The translations under genes were made by a program, and so were the position numbers. 64,000 nucleotides of DNA from Modestobacter sp. VKM Ac-2985 (lineage in GTDB: Bacteria > Actinomycetota > Actinomycetes > Mycobacteriales > Geodermatophilaceae). The DNA lies in contig NZ_JAPVBI010000003.1 in NCBI RefSeq assembly GCF_026967925.1, positions 63,060-127,059 on the forward strand, written 5' to 3'. Shown here piece by piece: positions 1-8,956 of the stretch. The notes beneath the pieces are model-generated. The model was not told the DNA's origin. It was given only the letters and a program-made list of their open reading frames with translations, and searched no databases. Position 1 is the first letter of the stretch, and every line of letters begins with the position of its first letter.

Positions 1-217
1 GTCCGCGCTGGACGTGCCGGACCGCGGGGACTCCGCCGCCGGGCTGGCGATCACGATGACCCACCCGGCCGGCACCGTCTCGATGCTGGTGGGTGTGGTC
101 ACCGACGGTCCGCGCGCGGTGATGCTGTCCCAGACCGGTGACGACGGGGCAGCCCTGGACCAGGCGGCGTTCACCACCCTGCTGACCCAGGCCGCCGACG
201 CAGCCGGCCTCGGCTGA
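1..217 (+). CDS. C-terminal fragment of an unidentified protein
   Basis: An open frame enters from the left edge (first complete codon at base 2) and stops at 217, giving about 71 residues that end in an alanine-rich helix-like tail. The visible part reads as alternating hydrophobic strands followed by a short helix, compatible with the end of a secreted or lipoprotein domain. No family motif is recognisable. The GTG at 14 is unlikely to be the true start, since the frame stays open upstream with the same composition. It ends 40 bp before the converging lipoprotein gene, so the two are tail to tail. Confidence 0.5.
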   Translation, partial: SALDVPDRGDSAAGLAITMTHPAGTVSMLVGVVTDGPRAVMLSQTGDDGAALDQAAFTTLLTQAADAAGLG

Positions 218-257
218 GCGGGTCGCCCGGCCCGCCGCTCCGGCAGGGACGAGCCGG

Positions 258-1466
258 TCAGGTGCCGGCGACGACCGACTGCGCCGCGTTGTCCAACGCC
301 GCCCGGGCCTGGCTCCAGCTGGTGCTGGTCGGGAAGTCGCCGAGCAGCACCGCCACCCGGCCGTCGGCGAGGACCCCGACCGAGTGCAGCTGACGCCGGG
401 AGTCCACGCAGCACATCCAGCCCTGCTTGGCGGCCACCGGTCCCGCCGCCCCGGCGGTGGGGGAGAGCAGCCCGAAGTCCTGGCCGAAGCCGTCCGCGGC
501 GCGGTCGGTGGCCCCCTGGAGCCAGGAGGTCATCGTGACCAGCTGCGGGGGCTCCAGCTGTGACCCCAGGTCGGCGAGGAAGGTCGCCTGGTCCCGGGCG
601 GTCGTGACCGCCTCACCCCACTGACCGGGCTCGCTGGGGAGCTGGGTGCCGGTCAGCCCGAACTGGGCGGCGGCCGTGGTCACCAGCTCCGCGCCGCCCC
701 AGCGGTCCCAGAGCAGGCTCATGGCGCGGTCGTCGGAGACGGTGAGCGCCCGCTGCATCAGGTCCCAGTCGTTCTCGGACAGGGTGAGCACGCCGGCGGC
801 GTCCCGGGCGAGCAGCTGCTGGACGACGAGCAGCTTGACCAGCGACGCCGTGTAGCGCGGCTCCTCGGCGTCCGGCGTCACGACCAGCTCTGCTCCGGCG
901 TCGTCCAGGACGACGGCTGCGATCGTGCCGTCGGCGATGGCGGCGGCGGCGCCCAGGGTGGCGAGCACGGCACCGCTGTCGACGGCCGGGGACGTCGCCG
1001 CGGCCTCCGCGGTCCCGTCCGACCGTGGCGCGCTGGAGGTGGTCTGCGGCGCCGCCGCCGTGGTCTCGTTCGAGGGCGGTGCGTCGGAGGTGGCCTGCGG
1101 TGCGGCGTCCGGGGTCCCGTCCGGCGGAGGCACGCTCACGGTGGTCCGCTGGGCAGGATCCGGGGGTGTCGAGCTGGAGGTGGTCCGTGGTGCGGCGTCC
1201 GCACGGGCCTCGGGCCGGCCGTTCACCGTCGTGTCCGGCAGCGCCCTGCCCGTGATGGTCTCCGGTGCGGTGTCCGCGCGGGCCTGCGCCGGGTCGTCCG
1301 TCGTCCCGGGGGAGGCGGTCTCCGCTGCGGCGGCCGTGGGGTCCGCCGACCGTGCGGGCTCGGTGTCACCGCCCGCTGCGCAGCCGGCGGTGACCACCAG
1401 CGCGGCCAGCACGGCCGGCAGGCCACGCCGGGGCACCCGGACGGACGGGGGACGGGCCTGGGCCAT
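258..1466 (-). CDS. Lipoprotein with class A beta-lactamase-like (penicillin-binding) serine hydrolase domain
   Basis: A 402-residue protein. It starts with a lipoprotein signal peptide (hydrophobic stretch then lipobox VTAGC near residue 29), followed by about 130 residues of low-complexity Thr/Pro/Ala/Ser with degenerate repeats, then a C-terminal domain of the beta-lactamase/PBP-like fold. The nucleophile motif SLVK is at about 208, SDD at 244 in place of SDN, and KQG at 347 in place of KTG. Two of three signature motifs are altered, so real beta-lactamase activity is doubtful; a cell-wall-associated hydrolase or binding protein is more likely. The ATG at 1466 was chosen because it places the positively charged n-region directly before the hydrophobic core; the upstream GTG at 1502 adds an implausible Cys-rich leader. 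Confidence 0.7.
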   Translation of the reverse strand: MAQARPPSVRVPRRGLPAVLAALVVTAGCAAGGDTEPARSADPTAAAAETASPGTTDDPAQARADTAPETITGRALPDTTVNGRPEARADAAPRTTSSSTPPDPAQRTTVSVPPPDGTPDAAPQATSDAPPSNETTAAAPQTTSSAPRSDGTAEAAATSPAVDSGAVLATLGAAAAIADGTIAAVVLDDAGAELVVTPDAEEPRYTASLVKLLVVQQLLARDAAGVLTLSENDWDLMQRALTVSDDRAMSLLWDRWGGAELVTTAAAQFGLTGTQLPSEPGQWGEAVTTARDQATFLADLGSQLEPPQLVTMTSWLQGATDRAADGFGQDFGLLSPTAGAAGPVAAKQGWMCCVDSRRQLHSVGVLADGRVAVLLGDFPTSTSWSQARAALDNAAQSVVAGT

Positions 1467-1599
1467 GTCATCAAGCGTGCACCACTCAGCTGTGTGGCAC
1501 ATGTCGATCGCATGACCTCGGTGTCAACGACCGCGCACCCGGCCACGCCGGGGCGCGGAAGTGTCCGGCCCGCGGCGCTCCTGGAGGGCGCGCGACGGG

Positions 1600-2562
1600 T
1601 CAGAGCTTGCGCAGCAGCACCCGGCGCACGGAGTGGTCGGCGGCCTTCTGCAGCACCAGCCGCGCGCGGGACCGGGTCGGGGCGATGTTGAGCCGCAGGT
1701 TGGGCTCGTTGACCGCGTCCCAGATCCCGCGGGCCGTCGACGTGGCCTGCTCGTCGGTGAGGTCGGCGAAGCGGTGGAAGTAGGCGCCGGAGTCCCGGAA
1801 GGCCGTGCGGCGCAGGGCGAGGAAGCGCTCCACGTACCACTGGGAGATGTCGTGCTCGGTGGCGTCGACGTAGACGGAGAAGTCGAAGAAGTCCGAGAGG
1901 AAGACCTCCGGCACCCGGCCGTCGTTCCGGGCGCCGGCCTGCAGCACGTTGAGCCCCTCCAGCACCAGCACGTCGGGGGAGTCGACGACCTGGCGCTCGT
2001 CGGGCAGCACGTCGTAGGACTGGTGGGAGTACAGCGGGGCGCTGACCGCCGGCTTGCCGGACTTGACGTCGGCCAGGAACCGCAGCAGTGCCCGCCGGTC
2101 GTAGCTCTCCGGGAAGCCCTTGCGGCCCAGCAGGCCCCGGGACTCCAGGACCGCGTTGGGCAGCAGGAAGCCGTCGGTGGTGACCAGGTCGACCCGCGGG
2201 GTGTCGGGGGCGGCGGCCAGCAGCGCCTGCAGCAGGCGGGCGGTGGTGCTCTTGCCGACGGCGACGCTGCCGGCCACGGCGATGACGAAGGGCACCTTCT
2301 CGGTGCGGGCGCCGAGGAACTGGGTCTGGGCGGCCCACAGCCGCCTGCTCGCGGTGACGTGCAGGTGCAGCAGCCGGGCCAGCGGCAGGTAGACGGTGGA
2401 CACCTCGTCCAGGTCGATCCGGTCGCCCAGGGTGGCCAGCTGCCGGACGTCGGCGTCGTCCAGCGGCAGTTCACCGCCCGCGGCCAACGCCCGCCAGGAC
2501 TGGCGGTCGAACGCGGTGAAGGGCGAGACCTGTGCTCGCTGACCGGCCGTCACGGCGCCCAT
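1600..2562 (-). CDS. coaA: Type I pantothenate kinase
   Basis: A 320-residue protein matching prokaryotic type I pantothenate kinase, the first and rate-controlling step of coenzyme A synthesis (ATP plus pantothenate to 4'-phosphopantothenate, cytosolic). The P-loop GSVAVGKST lies at residues 98-106, followed by the typical switch region and [11 protein letters not shown]. Length and motif order match the family, so the call is firm. It is a single gene, divergent from the GNAT gene that begins 92 bp away. Its own promoter must lie in 2563-2650, where no clear ribosome binding site was seen before the ATG. Confidence 0.93.
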   Translation of the reverse strand: MGAVTAGQRAQVSPFTAFDRQSWRALAAGGELPLDDADVRQLATLGDRIDLDEVSTVYLPLARLLHLHVTASRRLWAAQTQFLGARTEKVPFVIAVAGSVAVGKSTTARLLQALLAAAPDTPRVDLVTTDGFLLPNAVLESRGLLGRKGFPESYDRRALLRFLADVKSGKPAVSAPLYSHQSYDVLPDERQVVDSPDVLVLEGLNVLQAGARNDGRVPEVFLSDFFDFSVYVDATEHDISQWYVERFLALRRTAFRDSGAYFHRFADLTDEQATSTARGIWDAVNEPNLRLNIAPTRSRARLVLQKAADHSVRRVLLRKL

Positions 2563-2641
2563 GGTGCCGTCTGCCCGCCGCGCGCCCCCCGGCCGGGTGG
2601 GTCCCGGGCGGCTGCCGGAGCGGCTGCCCCCCGCCGGCCGT

Positions 2642-2647
2642 TAGGGT
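2642..2647 (+). promoter_or_regulatory. Leaderless-type -10 element (TAGGGT) of the GNAT gene
   Basis: TAGGGT matches the actinobacterial TANNNT -10 hexamer and ends 6 nt before the GTG start at 2654. Transcription would therefore begin at or next to the start codon, giving a leaderless mRNA. No ribosome binding site is present between them. Confidence 0.55.
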
Positions 2648-2653
2648 CCGGGG

Positions 2654-3484
2654 GTGTCGTCGCCCGGGCTGCTCGACCGGATCGAGCGCTACTTCGCCCT
2701 TGCCCCGCTGGCCGATGCCCGGGTGCACTCCATCGGTGCGCTGCAGGTGCCCATCGGTCGGGCGGAGTGGCCCCACCCGGCCCGGCCGCGGCCGGGGTTC
2801 GACGGGGACGTCGCGCTGGACGACGTCCGGGCCGCGATCGCACTGCAGGAGAAGGCCGGGTTGCCGGCGTCGCTGGAGTGGCTGGCGGACCGCTGCCGCG
2901 GGCTGGCCACCGTGGCGCGGACGGCCGGGCTGGTGGTCGACGAGCTGCCGCTGCTGGTCGCCGACGACCCGGTCGAGGTCCTGCTGCCCAGCGAGGTCCG
3001 GCTCTACCTGGTCGGCGCCGACGACCCCCGGCTGGGCCTGTACCAGCGGCTGGCCGCCCTCGCGTTCGCCTCGCCCGGTCGGGCCCCCGCCGACCAGGGA
3101 CCGCGCAGCGCACCGGAGGTGGCCCAGGACGACCCCGGTCCCGCGGACGTGCCGCCGACCGAGGTGCTGCGCGACCGGGTGGCCTCGGGCGCGACGGTGA
3201 TGATGGTGGCCGTGGACGACGGCGAGCCGGTGGCGATCGGCTCGCACCAGCCGCTGCAGGTCGACGGCACGGAGATCAGCGAGGTCGTGGGCGTCGCCAC
3301 GCTGCCCCGGTTCCGTGGCCGCGGCCTGGGGGCCGGGCTCACCTCGGCGCTGGTCGAGCACGCCCGGCAGACGGCCGACCTGGTGTTCCTCGCCGCAGGG
3401 GACGACGACGTCGCCCGGGTCTACGAGCGCGCCGGCTTCGCCCGGGTGGCCACCAGCTGCGTCGCCGAGCGTCCTCCCGGCTGA
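2654..3484 (+). CDS. GNAT-family N-acetyltransferase
   Basis: A 276-residue protein with a C-terminal GNAT domain. The acetyl-CoA pyrophosphate-binding segment R-G-R-G-L-G-A sits near residue 220 in front of a helix, followed by the closing strand and ERAGF motif near the end. The N-terminal 150 residues are a family-specific extension, as in actinobacterial GNATs of unknown substrate. The substrate cannot be deduced. The GTG start is supported by a TAGGGT -10 element 6 nt upstream. It converges on the PEBP gene with a GC hairpin between them. Confidence 0.8.
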   Translation: MSSPGLLDRIERYFALAPLADARVHSIGALQVPIGRAEWPHPARPRPGFDGDVALDDVRAAIALQEKAGLPASLEWLADRCRGLATVARTAGLVVDELPLLVADDPVEVLLPSEVRLYLVGADDPRLGLYQRLAALAFASPGRAPADQGPRSAPEVAQDDPGPADVPPTEVLRDRVASGATVMMVAVDDGEPVAIGSHQPLQVDGTEISEVVGVATLPRFRGRGLGAGLTSALVEHARQTADLVFLAAGDDDVARVYERAGFARVATSCVAERPPG

Positions 3485-3530
3485 CGGACCGGAGGGCCCT
3501 CCGGCTGAGACACCGCGCGGCCGTCCGGCC

Positions 3531-3555
3531 GAGGCAGGCGGGGGCCCGCCGCCTC
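3531..3555. terminator. GC-rich hairpin between convergent GNAT and PEBP genes
   Basis: An 11-bp stem with one bulged A (GAGGC plus GGCGGG paired with CCCGCC plus GCCTC) and a 2-nt apex. A second 16-nt perfect palindrome, CCGGAGGGCCCTCCGG, lies at 3489-3504. There is no U tract, which is usual for actinobacterial terminators. It can serve both strands. Confidence 0.6.
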
Positions 3556-3569
3556 CGCCGGACGACAGG

Positions 3570-4109
3570 TCACGGCACCTCGTACGTCGCGACCAGCGTG
3601 GCGCGGGCGAGGGTGTGGCTGAACAGGTTGAAGCCGAGGTAGGCCGGGGTCGCCTCGGCCGGCACGCCGAGGTCGTCGGTGTCGAGTGCGTGGACCACGA
3701 CGAAGTAGCGGTGCGGGCCGTGCCCGGCCGGCGGTGCCGCGCCGACGTAGCCGGCGAACCCCGCGTCGTTGCGCAGCTGCACCGCGCCGGCGGGCAGCCC
3801 GCCGTCGGCGGCGCCGGTGGGCAGCTCGGTCACCGAGGCCGGGAGGCCGGTGACCGCCCAGTGCCAGAAGCCGCTGGCGGTGGGGGCGTCGGGGTCGTAG
3901 ACGGTGACCGCGAAGCCGCGGGTCCCGTCCGGGAAACCGGACCAGCTCAGCTGCGGTGACCGGTCCTCGCCTCCGGGGAGGCCCATCTTCCCGCTCACCT
4001 GGGGCTGGGGCATCGGCTCACCGTCGGTGAGGTCGGCGCTGGTCACCTGGAACGCGGGGACGGGGGGCAGGAAGTCGTAGGGGTCGGGCGGGGTGGGTCG
4101 AGCGGCCAT
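3570..4109 (-). CDS. YbhB/YbcL-family Raf kinase inhibitor-like protein (PEBP)
   Basis: A 179-residue cytosolic protein of the phosphatidylethanolamine-binding protein family. Family hallmarks are visible: DPDAPT followed by WHW in the anion-pocket region, and [13 protein letters not shown] near residue 140. Bacterial members bind small anionic ligands but their physiological role is unclear. The ATG at 4109 was chosen because it has a GGAG-type ribosome site just upstream and starts at the conserved N-terminus; the frame is open to 4280 but that part is low-quality. A copy of the dispersed GTTGGGGATAACGG motif lies about 124 bp upstream on the same strand. Confidence 0.88.
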   Translation of the reverse strand: MAARPTPPDPYDFLPPVPAFQVTSADLTDGEPMPQPQVSGKMGLPGGEDRSPQLSWSGFPDGTRGFAVTVYDPDAPTASGFWHWAVTGLPASVTELPTGAADGGLPAGAVQLRNDAGFAGYVGAAPPAGHGPHRYFVVVHALDTDDLGVPAEATPAYLGFNLFSHTLARATLVATYEVP

Positions 4110-4232
4110 GCGAGGACTCCTCGGGTCGTGGGGCCCCGGCCGTGGCGCCGGGGCGTCGTGCCCGCCGCCGACCCTAGGCAGCCGCCTGCACGGGCGCCTG
4201 GTCACCGGGACACCGCACGCCGCTCTCCATTG

Positions 4233-4249
4233 ACCGTTATCCCCAACAC
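4233..4249 (-). repeat. Copy 1 of dispersed motif GTTGGGGATAACGG
   Basis: On the minus strand this reads GTGTTGGGGATAACGGT. It is one of five intergenic copies in the window (others at 14689, 35891, 51415 and 52348). It lies in the divergent gap between the PEBP gene and the phosphoglucomutase gene. Function unknown. Confidence 0.7.
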
Positions 4250-4350
4250 TGCGGCCGGATCGCCCGCCCGCGTGGTCCATCGCCGCACCCTGAGGCGCGG
4301 ATCACCGAGGGGGAGGAGCAGGCCGGGAGGTCCGGAGCGCGGTCTCGCCG

Positions 4351-4356
4351 TAGCGT
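4351..4356 (+). promoter_or_regulatory. Leaderless-type -10 element (TAGCGT) that decides the pgmB start
   Basis: TAGCGT ends 7 nt before the GTG at 4364. The alternative GTG at 4355 would overlap the hexamer itself, so 4364 is the better start and the transcript is probably leaderless. Confidence 0.55.
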
Positions 4357-4363
4357 GTCGGAC

Positions 4364-5095
4364 GTGCTGGGACTCCCCGAAGACATCCGGGCCTGCCTGT
4401 TCGACCTCGACGGGGTCCTGACGCAGACGGCCACGGTGCACCAGGCTGCCTGGAAACGCACCTTCGACGAGTTCCTGCGGAACCGGGACCCCGGGGCAGC
4501 GGAGTTCAGCCTCGCCGACTACAACGAGTTCGTCGACGGCAAGCCGCGCAAGGACGGCGTCCGGGACTTCCTGGCCAGCCGGGGGATCACCCTGGAGGAG
4601 GGCAGCGACGGCGACCTCGCCGACGCGCTCACCGTCGCCGGCGTCGCGACCCGGAAGAACGAGCTGATCCTGGCCGAGCTGGACGAGCACGGCGTGCAGG
4701 TCTACGAGGGCTCGATGCGGTACCTGCGGGCGGCGCGGGACGCCGGCCTGGCCACCGCCGTCGTCACGGCGTCGGCGAACGGGGAGCACGTGGTCGCCGT
4801 CGCCGGGTTCGCCGACCTGATCGACGCCCGGGTCGACGGGGTGGTCGCCGCCACCCAGGGCCTGCGCGGCAAGCCGGCCCCGGACACCTTCCTGGCCGGG
4901 GCGCGGGCCCTCGGCGTCGAGCCGGCCCAGGCCGCCGTCTTCGAGGACGCGCTCTCCGGGGTGGCCGCTGGACGGGCCGGTGACTTCGGGTACGTCGTGG
5001 GGGTCGACCGGGTGGGCCAGGCCGACGGGCTGCGCGAACGCGGCGCCGACGTCGTCGTCACCGACCTGGACCAGCTGCTGGAGGAGACCCCGTGA
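4364..5095 (+). CDS. pgmB: HAD-family beta-phosphoglucomutase
   Basis: A 243-residue HAD hydrolase-fold protein. The nucleophile motif DLDGVL has its two aspartates at residues 14 and 16, and the cap begins with the VHQAAWKRTFDEFL segment typical of beta-phosphoglucomutases. It should interconvert beta-glucose-1-phosphate and glucose-6-phosphate. Its last bases overlap the start of the GH65 gene in a GTGA arrangement, so the two are translationally coupled: the phosphorylase releases beta-glucose-1-phosphate and this enzyme feeds it to glycolysis. The start at 4364 rather than 4355 follows from the -10 element. A generic sugar-phosphate phosphatase is possible but less likely given the partner. 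Confidence 0.88.
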   Translation: MLGLPEDIRACLFDLDGVLTQTATVHQAAWKRTFDEFLRNRDPGAAEFSLADYNEFVDGKPRKDGVRDFLASRGITLEEGSDGDLADALTVAGVATRKNELILAELDEHGVQVYEGSMRYLRAARDAGLATAVVTASANGEHVVAVAGFADLIDARVDGVVAATQGLRGKPAPDTFLAGARALGVEPAQAAVFEDALSGVAAGRAGDFGYVVGVDRVGQADGLRERGADVVVTDLDQLLEETP

Positions 5096-7464
5096 CCCAG
5101 GGGCGCGCGCACTTCCTGATCGAGCCCTGGTCGCTGACCGAGGTCGGCGTCGACCTGGCCTCCCTGGCGGTCAACGAGTCGGTGTTCGCCCTGGCCAACG
5201 GGCACATCGGGATGCGCGGCACCCTCGACGAGGGAGAGCCGGTCGTCGTCCCCGGCACCTACCTGAACGGCTTCTTCGAGGAGCGGCCGATGCCCTACGC
5301 GGAGGCCGGCTACGGCTTCCCGGAGCAGGGCCAGACCGTGGTCAACGTGACCGACGGCAAGCTGATCCGGCTGCTGGTCGGCGACACCCCGCTGGACCTG
5401 CAGTACGGCGACGTCATCGACCACCGCCGCACCCTGGACCTGCGCAACGGCGTGCTGCGCCGCGCCACCGAGTGGCGGGGGCCCAGCGGGCGTCAGGTCC
5501 GGGTCACCAGCACCCGGCTGGTCTCGCTGACCCGGCGGTCGATCGCCGCGATCGAGTACACCGTGGAGTGCACCGACGACCAGGGCGACCTCTACATCGC
5601 GCTGCAGTCGGACCTGCTGGCCAACGAGTTCGTGATCACGACGCAGTCCGACGACCCGCGCGCGGCCTCGGCGATGACCCGGCCGCTGGAGTCGGAGCTG
5701 CACGTGGGCCGCGGCCGGCACGCCGTCCTGGTGCACCAGACACCCCGCAGCCGGCTGCGGATGGCCGCCGGGATGGACCACGAGGTCGACATCCCGGACT
5801 CGGCCACCGAGGACCTGGAGGTCTCCCCGGACCTGGCCCGCTACACCCTGGCCGCCCGGCTGCCGGCCGGCTCCAAGCTGCGGCTGGTGAAGTACCTGGC
5901 CTACGGCTGGTCCAGCCGCCGCTCGTCGGCCGCCGTCCGGGACCAGGTCGAGGGCGCGCTGGCCACGGCGAAGCTGGCCGGCTGGAACCGGCTGGTCCGG
6001 GAGCAGCGGGAGCTGCTGGACCGGCACTGGGACGAGGCCGACGTCGAGGTCGAGGGCGATGACGAGCTGCAGCAGGCCGTGCGGGTCGGCATGTTCCACG
6101 TCCTGCAGGCCGGCCTGCGCGCCGAGCGGCAGCCGATCCCGGCCAAGGGCCTGACCGGTGACGGCTACGACGGCCACACGTTCTGGGACACCGAGACCTA
6201 CGTGCTGCCGGTGCTCACCTACACCGCTCCCGCAGCCGTGCGCGACGCGCTGATGTGGCGGCACTCGACGCTGGACCTGGCCCGCGAGCGGGCCCGGGTG
6301 CTGGGTCACGCCGGTGCGGCGTTCCCGTGGCGGACCATCCGCGGGGAGGAGACGTCGGGCTACTGGCCGGCCGGCACGGCCGCCTTCCACATCAACGCGG
6401 ACATCGCCGACGCCGTCGCCCGGTACACCGCGGCGACCCGGGACGACGACTTCGACCGCGACCACGGCACCGAGCTGCTCGTCGAGACGGCGCGGCTCTG
6501 GGCCTCGCTCGGCCACTTCGACGACGGCCAGGGCTTCCGGATCGACGGCGTCACCGGGCCGGACGAGTACACCGCGGTGGTGGACAACAACGTCTACACG
6601 AACCTGATGGCGCAGCGGAACCTGCGCGAGGCGGTCGCGGCCGCCCGCCGTCAGCCCGACACCGCGGCGCGGCTGCAGGTGGGCGAGGACGAGCTCGACC
6701 TCTGGTCGCGGGCCGCCGAGGCCATGCGGGTGCCGTTCAACGCCGACCTCGGGGTGCACGAGCAGTCCGAGGGGTTCACCCACCACGAGGAGTGGGACTT
6801 CGAGGGCACCCGGCCCGACCAGTACCCGCTGCTGCTGAACTTCCCCTACTTCGACATCTACCGCAAGCAGGTCATCAAGCAGGCCGACCTGGTGATGGCC
6901 CTGCACCTGCGGGGGGACGCCTTCACCCTCGAGGAGAAGATCGCCGACTTCGCCTACTACGAGGCGCGGACGGTGCGTGACTCCTCCCTGTCGGCGTCGG
7001 TGCAGGCGGTGATCGCCGCCGAGACCGGGCACCTGGACCTCGCGCACGACTACTGGGGCGAGGCGGCGCTGACCGACCTGCAGAACCTGCACGGCAACAG
7101 CGGGCACGGGCTGCACATCGCCTCGCTGGCCGGTGGCTGGATGGTCGCGGTCGCCGGCTTCGGCGGCATGCGGGACCACGGTGGCCGGCTGACCTTCGCC
7201 CCGCGGCTGCCCGGCCGGATCCGCCGCCTGCGCTTCCGGGTGGTGTTCCAGGGGAAGTGCCTGTCGGTCACGGTGACCCCGGAGAAGGCCAGCTACCGGC
7301 TGGTCTACGGCGATGGGTCGTTGGAGACTGCGCACCACGGGAAGCCGATCGTGGTCACCGGCGAGACGGTGGAGTGGGAGATCCCGCCCGCTCCCGAGGT
7401 GGAGCCGGTCCGCCAGCCGCCACACGCCGCCCCCCGCCGCCGCAACCGCCCCACCAGCGACTGA
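5092..7464 (+). CDS. Glycoside hydrolase family 65 disaccharide phosphorylase
   Basis: A 790-residue protein of family GH65, phosphorylases that split trehalose, maltose, kojibiose or related alpha-glucosides with phosphate to give beta-glucose-1-phosphate. The N-terminal super-beta-sandwich is followed by the helical barrel with the general acid Glu at about 492 in the motif GPDEYTAVVDNN, and the C-terminal sandwich domains with a GNSGHGLHIASLAGG segment. No signal peptide is present, so it acts in the cytosol. The substrate cannot be fixed by eye; maltose, trehalose and kojibiose are all possible. It overlaps pgmB by 4 bp and ends at a strong bidirectional hairpin. Confidence 0.9.
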   Translation: MTQGRAHFLIEPWSLTEVGVDLASLAVNESVFALANGHIGMRGTLDEGEPVVVPGTYLNGFFEERPMPYAEAGYGFPEQGQTVVNVTDGKLIRLLVGDTPLDLQYGDVIDHRRTLDLRNGVLRRATEWRGPSGRQVRVTSTRLVSLTRRSIAAIEYTVECTDDQGDLYIALQSDLLANEFVITTQSDDPRAASAMTRPLESELHVGRGRHAVLVHQTPRSRLRMAAGMDHEVDIPDSATEDLEVSPDLARYTLAARLPAGSKLRLVKYLAYGWSSRRSSAAVRDQVEGALATAKLAGWNRLVREQRELLDRHWDEADVEVEGDDELQQAVRVGMFHVLQAGLRAERQPIPAKGLTGDGYDGHTFWDTETYVLPVLTYTAPAAVRDALMWRHSTLDLARERARVLGHAGAAFPWRTIRGEETSGYWPAGTAAFHINADIADAVARYTAATRDDDFDRDHGTELLVETARLWASLGHFDDGQGFRIDGVTGPDEYTAVVDNNVYTNLMAQRNLREAVAAARRQPDTAARLQVGEDELDLWSRAAEAMRVPFNADLGVHEQSEGFTHHEEWDFEGTRPDQYPLLLNFPYFDIYRKQVIKQADLVMALHLRGDAFTLEEKIADFAYYEARTVRDSSLSASVQAVIAAETGHLDLAHDYWGEAALTDLQNLHGNSGHGLHIASLAGGWMVAVAGFGGMRDHGGRLTFAPRLPGRIRRLRFRVVFQGKCLSVTVTPEKASYRLVYGDGSLETAHHGKPIVVTGETVEWEIPPAPEVEPVRQPPHAAPRRRNRPTSD

Positions 7465-7471
7465 CTCCACC

Positions 7472-7517
7472 ACCCCCCTTCACCACCAAAATGGCCATCT
7501 TGGTGGTGAAGGGGGGT
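7472..7517. terminator. 46-nt near-perfect palindrome (ATGGCCAT hairpin family, copy 1)
   Basis: Two 18-nt arms pair perfectly around a centre containing the palindrome ATGGCCAT; only one base pair (A7490 with C7499) is mismatched. It lies between the converging GH65 and M50 genes and touches the M50 stop codon, so it is suited to stop transcription from both sides. Its central 20 bases (7484-7503) recur identically at 25947-25966. Confidence 0.8.
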
Positions 7518-8236
7518 CAGAGGAGGGCGGTGTCGCGGAGGAGCCACCAGCCGCCGAGGAGGAGGGCGCCGCCGTCGACCAGCAGGAAGACGGCGATCCA
7601 GACGATCCCCGGCAGCCCGGTGAGCCGGGCCAGCTGGTCGGCGTCGGAGTCCCGGGCCGAACCGGAGCGGCGCTTGGCCTGCAGCTCCAGCACGGTCTTG
7701 GGCGCGGCCAGCAACAGGAACCAGGTGACCCCGTGGGCGAAGACCGACTGGCCTTCCGCGGGCAGCCACCAGGTGGCCGCGAACACCAGTGCGCCGGTGA
7801 CGAGCACCGACCACAGGCCGTACCAGTTGCGGATCTGCACCAGGAGCAGGGCGAGCAGCAGCAGCAGCGCCCACAGCAGCCCGATGGCGTACCCGGCGGC
7901 CAGCAGCGCCGCGGCACCCAGCCCGAACAGGCCCGGGCCGGTGTAGCCCGCGGCTGCGGTGAGCACCATGCCGGGACCGCGCGGCCGACCGGCCGAGACG
8001 GTGACCCCGGAGGTGTCGGAGTGCAGGCGGATGCCGGCCAGCCGCCGCCCGGTGACCAGGGCGGCCAGGCCGTGCGCCCCCTCGTGCGCGATCGTCACCG
8101 AGTGCCGGGCCCGCCGCCACAGGGCGGGGGAGAGGACGAGGCAGGCGGCGAGCGCCGCGGTCAGGGCGAGCAGCCAGCCCGGCAGCGGGGGAGAGGTCGC
8201 CGAGACCTGCTCCCAGAGCGAGCTGACGACGTCCAC
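7517..8236 (-). CDS. M50-like (site-2-protease-type) membrane metallopeptidase
   Basis: A 239-residue membrane protein with a zinc motif HEGAH (HExxH) near residue 48 just after the first hydrophobic segment, then about five further hydrophobic stretches. This matches the actinobacterial M50B-like family, which resembles site-2 proteases but is seldom characterised. The GTG at 8236 was chosen since upstream codons to 8545 are low-quality and overlap the divergent ABM gene. It could act on membrane substrates such as anti-sigma factors, but no partner is visible. It converges on the GH65 gene. Confidence 0.75.
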   Translation of the reverse strand: MDVVSSLWEQVSATSPPLPGWLLALTAALAACLVLSPALWRRARHSVTIAHEGAHGLAALVTGRRLAGIRLHSDTSGVTVSAGRPRGPGMVLTAAAGYTGPGLFGLGAAALLAAGYAIGLLWALLLLLALLLVQIRNWYGLWSVLVTGALVFAATWWLPAEGQSVFAHGVTWFLLLAAPKTVLELQAKRRSGSARDSDADQLARLTGLPGIVWIAVFLLVDGGALLLGGWWLLRDTALL

Positions 8237-8344
8237 CCGGGCATGGTCGCCAGCGGACCTGTGCACCAGGTCAGCGCCACGCCGCAGCGGGCAGGGTGAG
8301 CGATCCGACATCCGTGCGTCATCCGTGGCGGCGATGCTGGGGGG

Positions 8345-8950
8345 ATGCAGCGCACTGTCCCGGTGCCGGCGCCGGCGGAGACCCCGCAGCTGCCGGTGAC
8401 CGTCTCGTTCACGCGGCGGGCCGACCCGGCCCACGCGGTGGAGATGACCGCCTGGATCCGGGCGGGACTGACGATGGCCGAGGCCTTCCCGGGGTTCCTC
8501 GGCGGTGGCTGGGTCCGCCCACGCCACGGTGCCGAGGAGTGGCACATGCTGTGCCGCTTCGACTCACCGGCCACGATGGCGGCCTGGGAGGCCAGCCCGG
8601 AGCGGCGCTGGTGGCTGGGCTCGGCCCAGGGGCTGGCCGAGGTCACCCGCACCGAGCGGCGCACCGGCATCGAGGGCTGGTTCGACGCACCGGCCGACGC
8701 GGCGACGGAGCTGCCCGTGTCCGCTGCACCACCGCGCTGGAAGCAGGCGGTGACCATCTGGCTGGTCTTCTTCCCGCTCAACCTGCTCGCCACGGTCACC
8801 CTGGGCGCGCTGTTGGCCGAGGCCCACGTCGTCCTGCGGGTGGCCGCGCTGACGCTGACCCTCACCCCGGTGATGACCTACCTGCTGCTGCCCTGGGTGA
8901 CCCGGCGGCTGGGATGGTGGCTCCAGGGACGGCGCTGGCGCGACCGCTGA
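8345..8950 (+). CDS. Antibiotic biosynthesis monooxygenase (ABM)-domain protein with membrane anchor
   Basis: A 201-residue protein with an N-terminal ABM-like ferredoxin-fold domain (residues about 15-115; strands VTVSFTRR and WHMLCRFDSPATMAAWEAS are typical) and two C-terminal transmembrane segments at roughly 140-160 and 167-185. Such ABM-plus-membrane proteins are widespread and mostly uncharacterised; monooxygenase activity is not implied. The ATG start has a GGGGGG stretch immediately upstream. It ends 6 bp before the response regulator that runs the other way, leaving no room for a separate terminator. Confidence 0.72.
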   Translation: MQRTVPVPAPAETPQLPVTVSFTRRADPAHAVEMTAWIRAGLTMAEAFPGFLGGGWVRPRHGAEEWHMLCRFDSPATMAAWEASPERRWWLGSAQGLAEVTRTERRTGIEGWFDAPADAATELPVSAAPPRWKQAVTIWLVFFPLNLLATVTLGALLAEAHVVLRVAALTLTLTPVMTYLLLPWVTRRLGWWLQGRRWRDR

Positions 8951-8956
8951 CCGGGG

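Noticed and set aside
925..1515. Plus-strand frame opposite the lipoprotein
   Set aside because: It mirrors the low-complexity repeats of the real gene and has no start signals.
4702..7473. Minus-strand open frame of 923 codons antisense to the GH65 gene
   Set aside because: Shadow of a well-supported GH65 enzyme; no recognisable protein.
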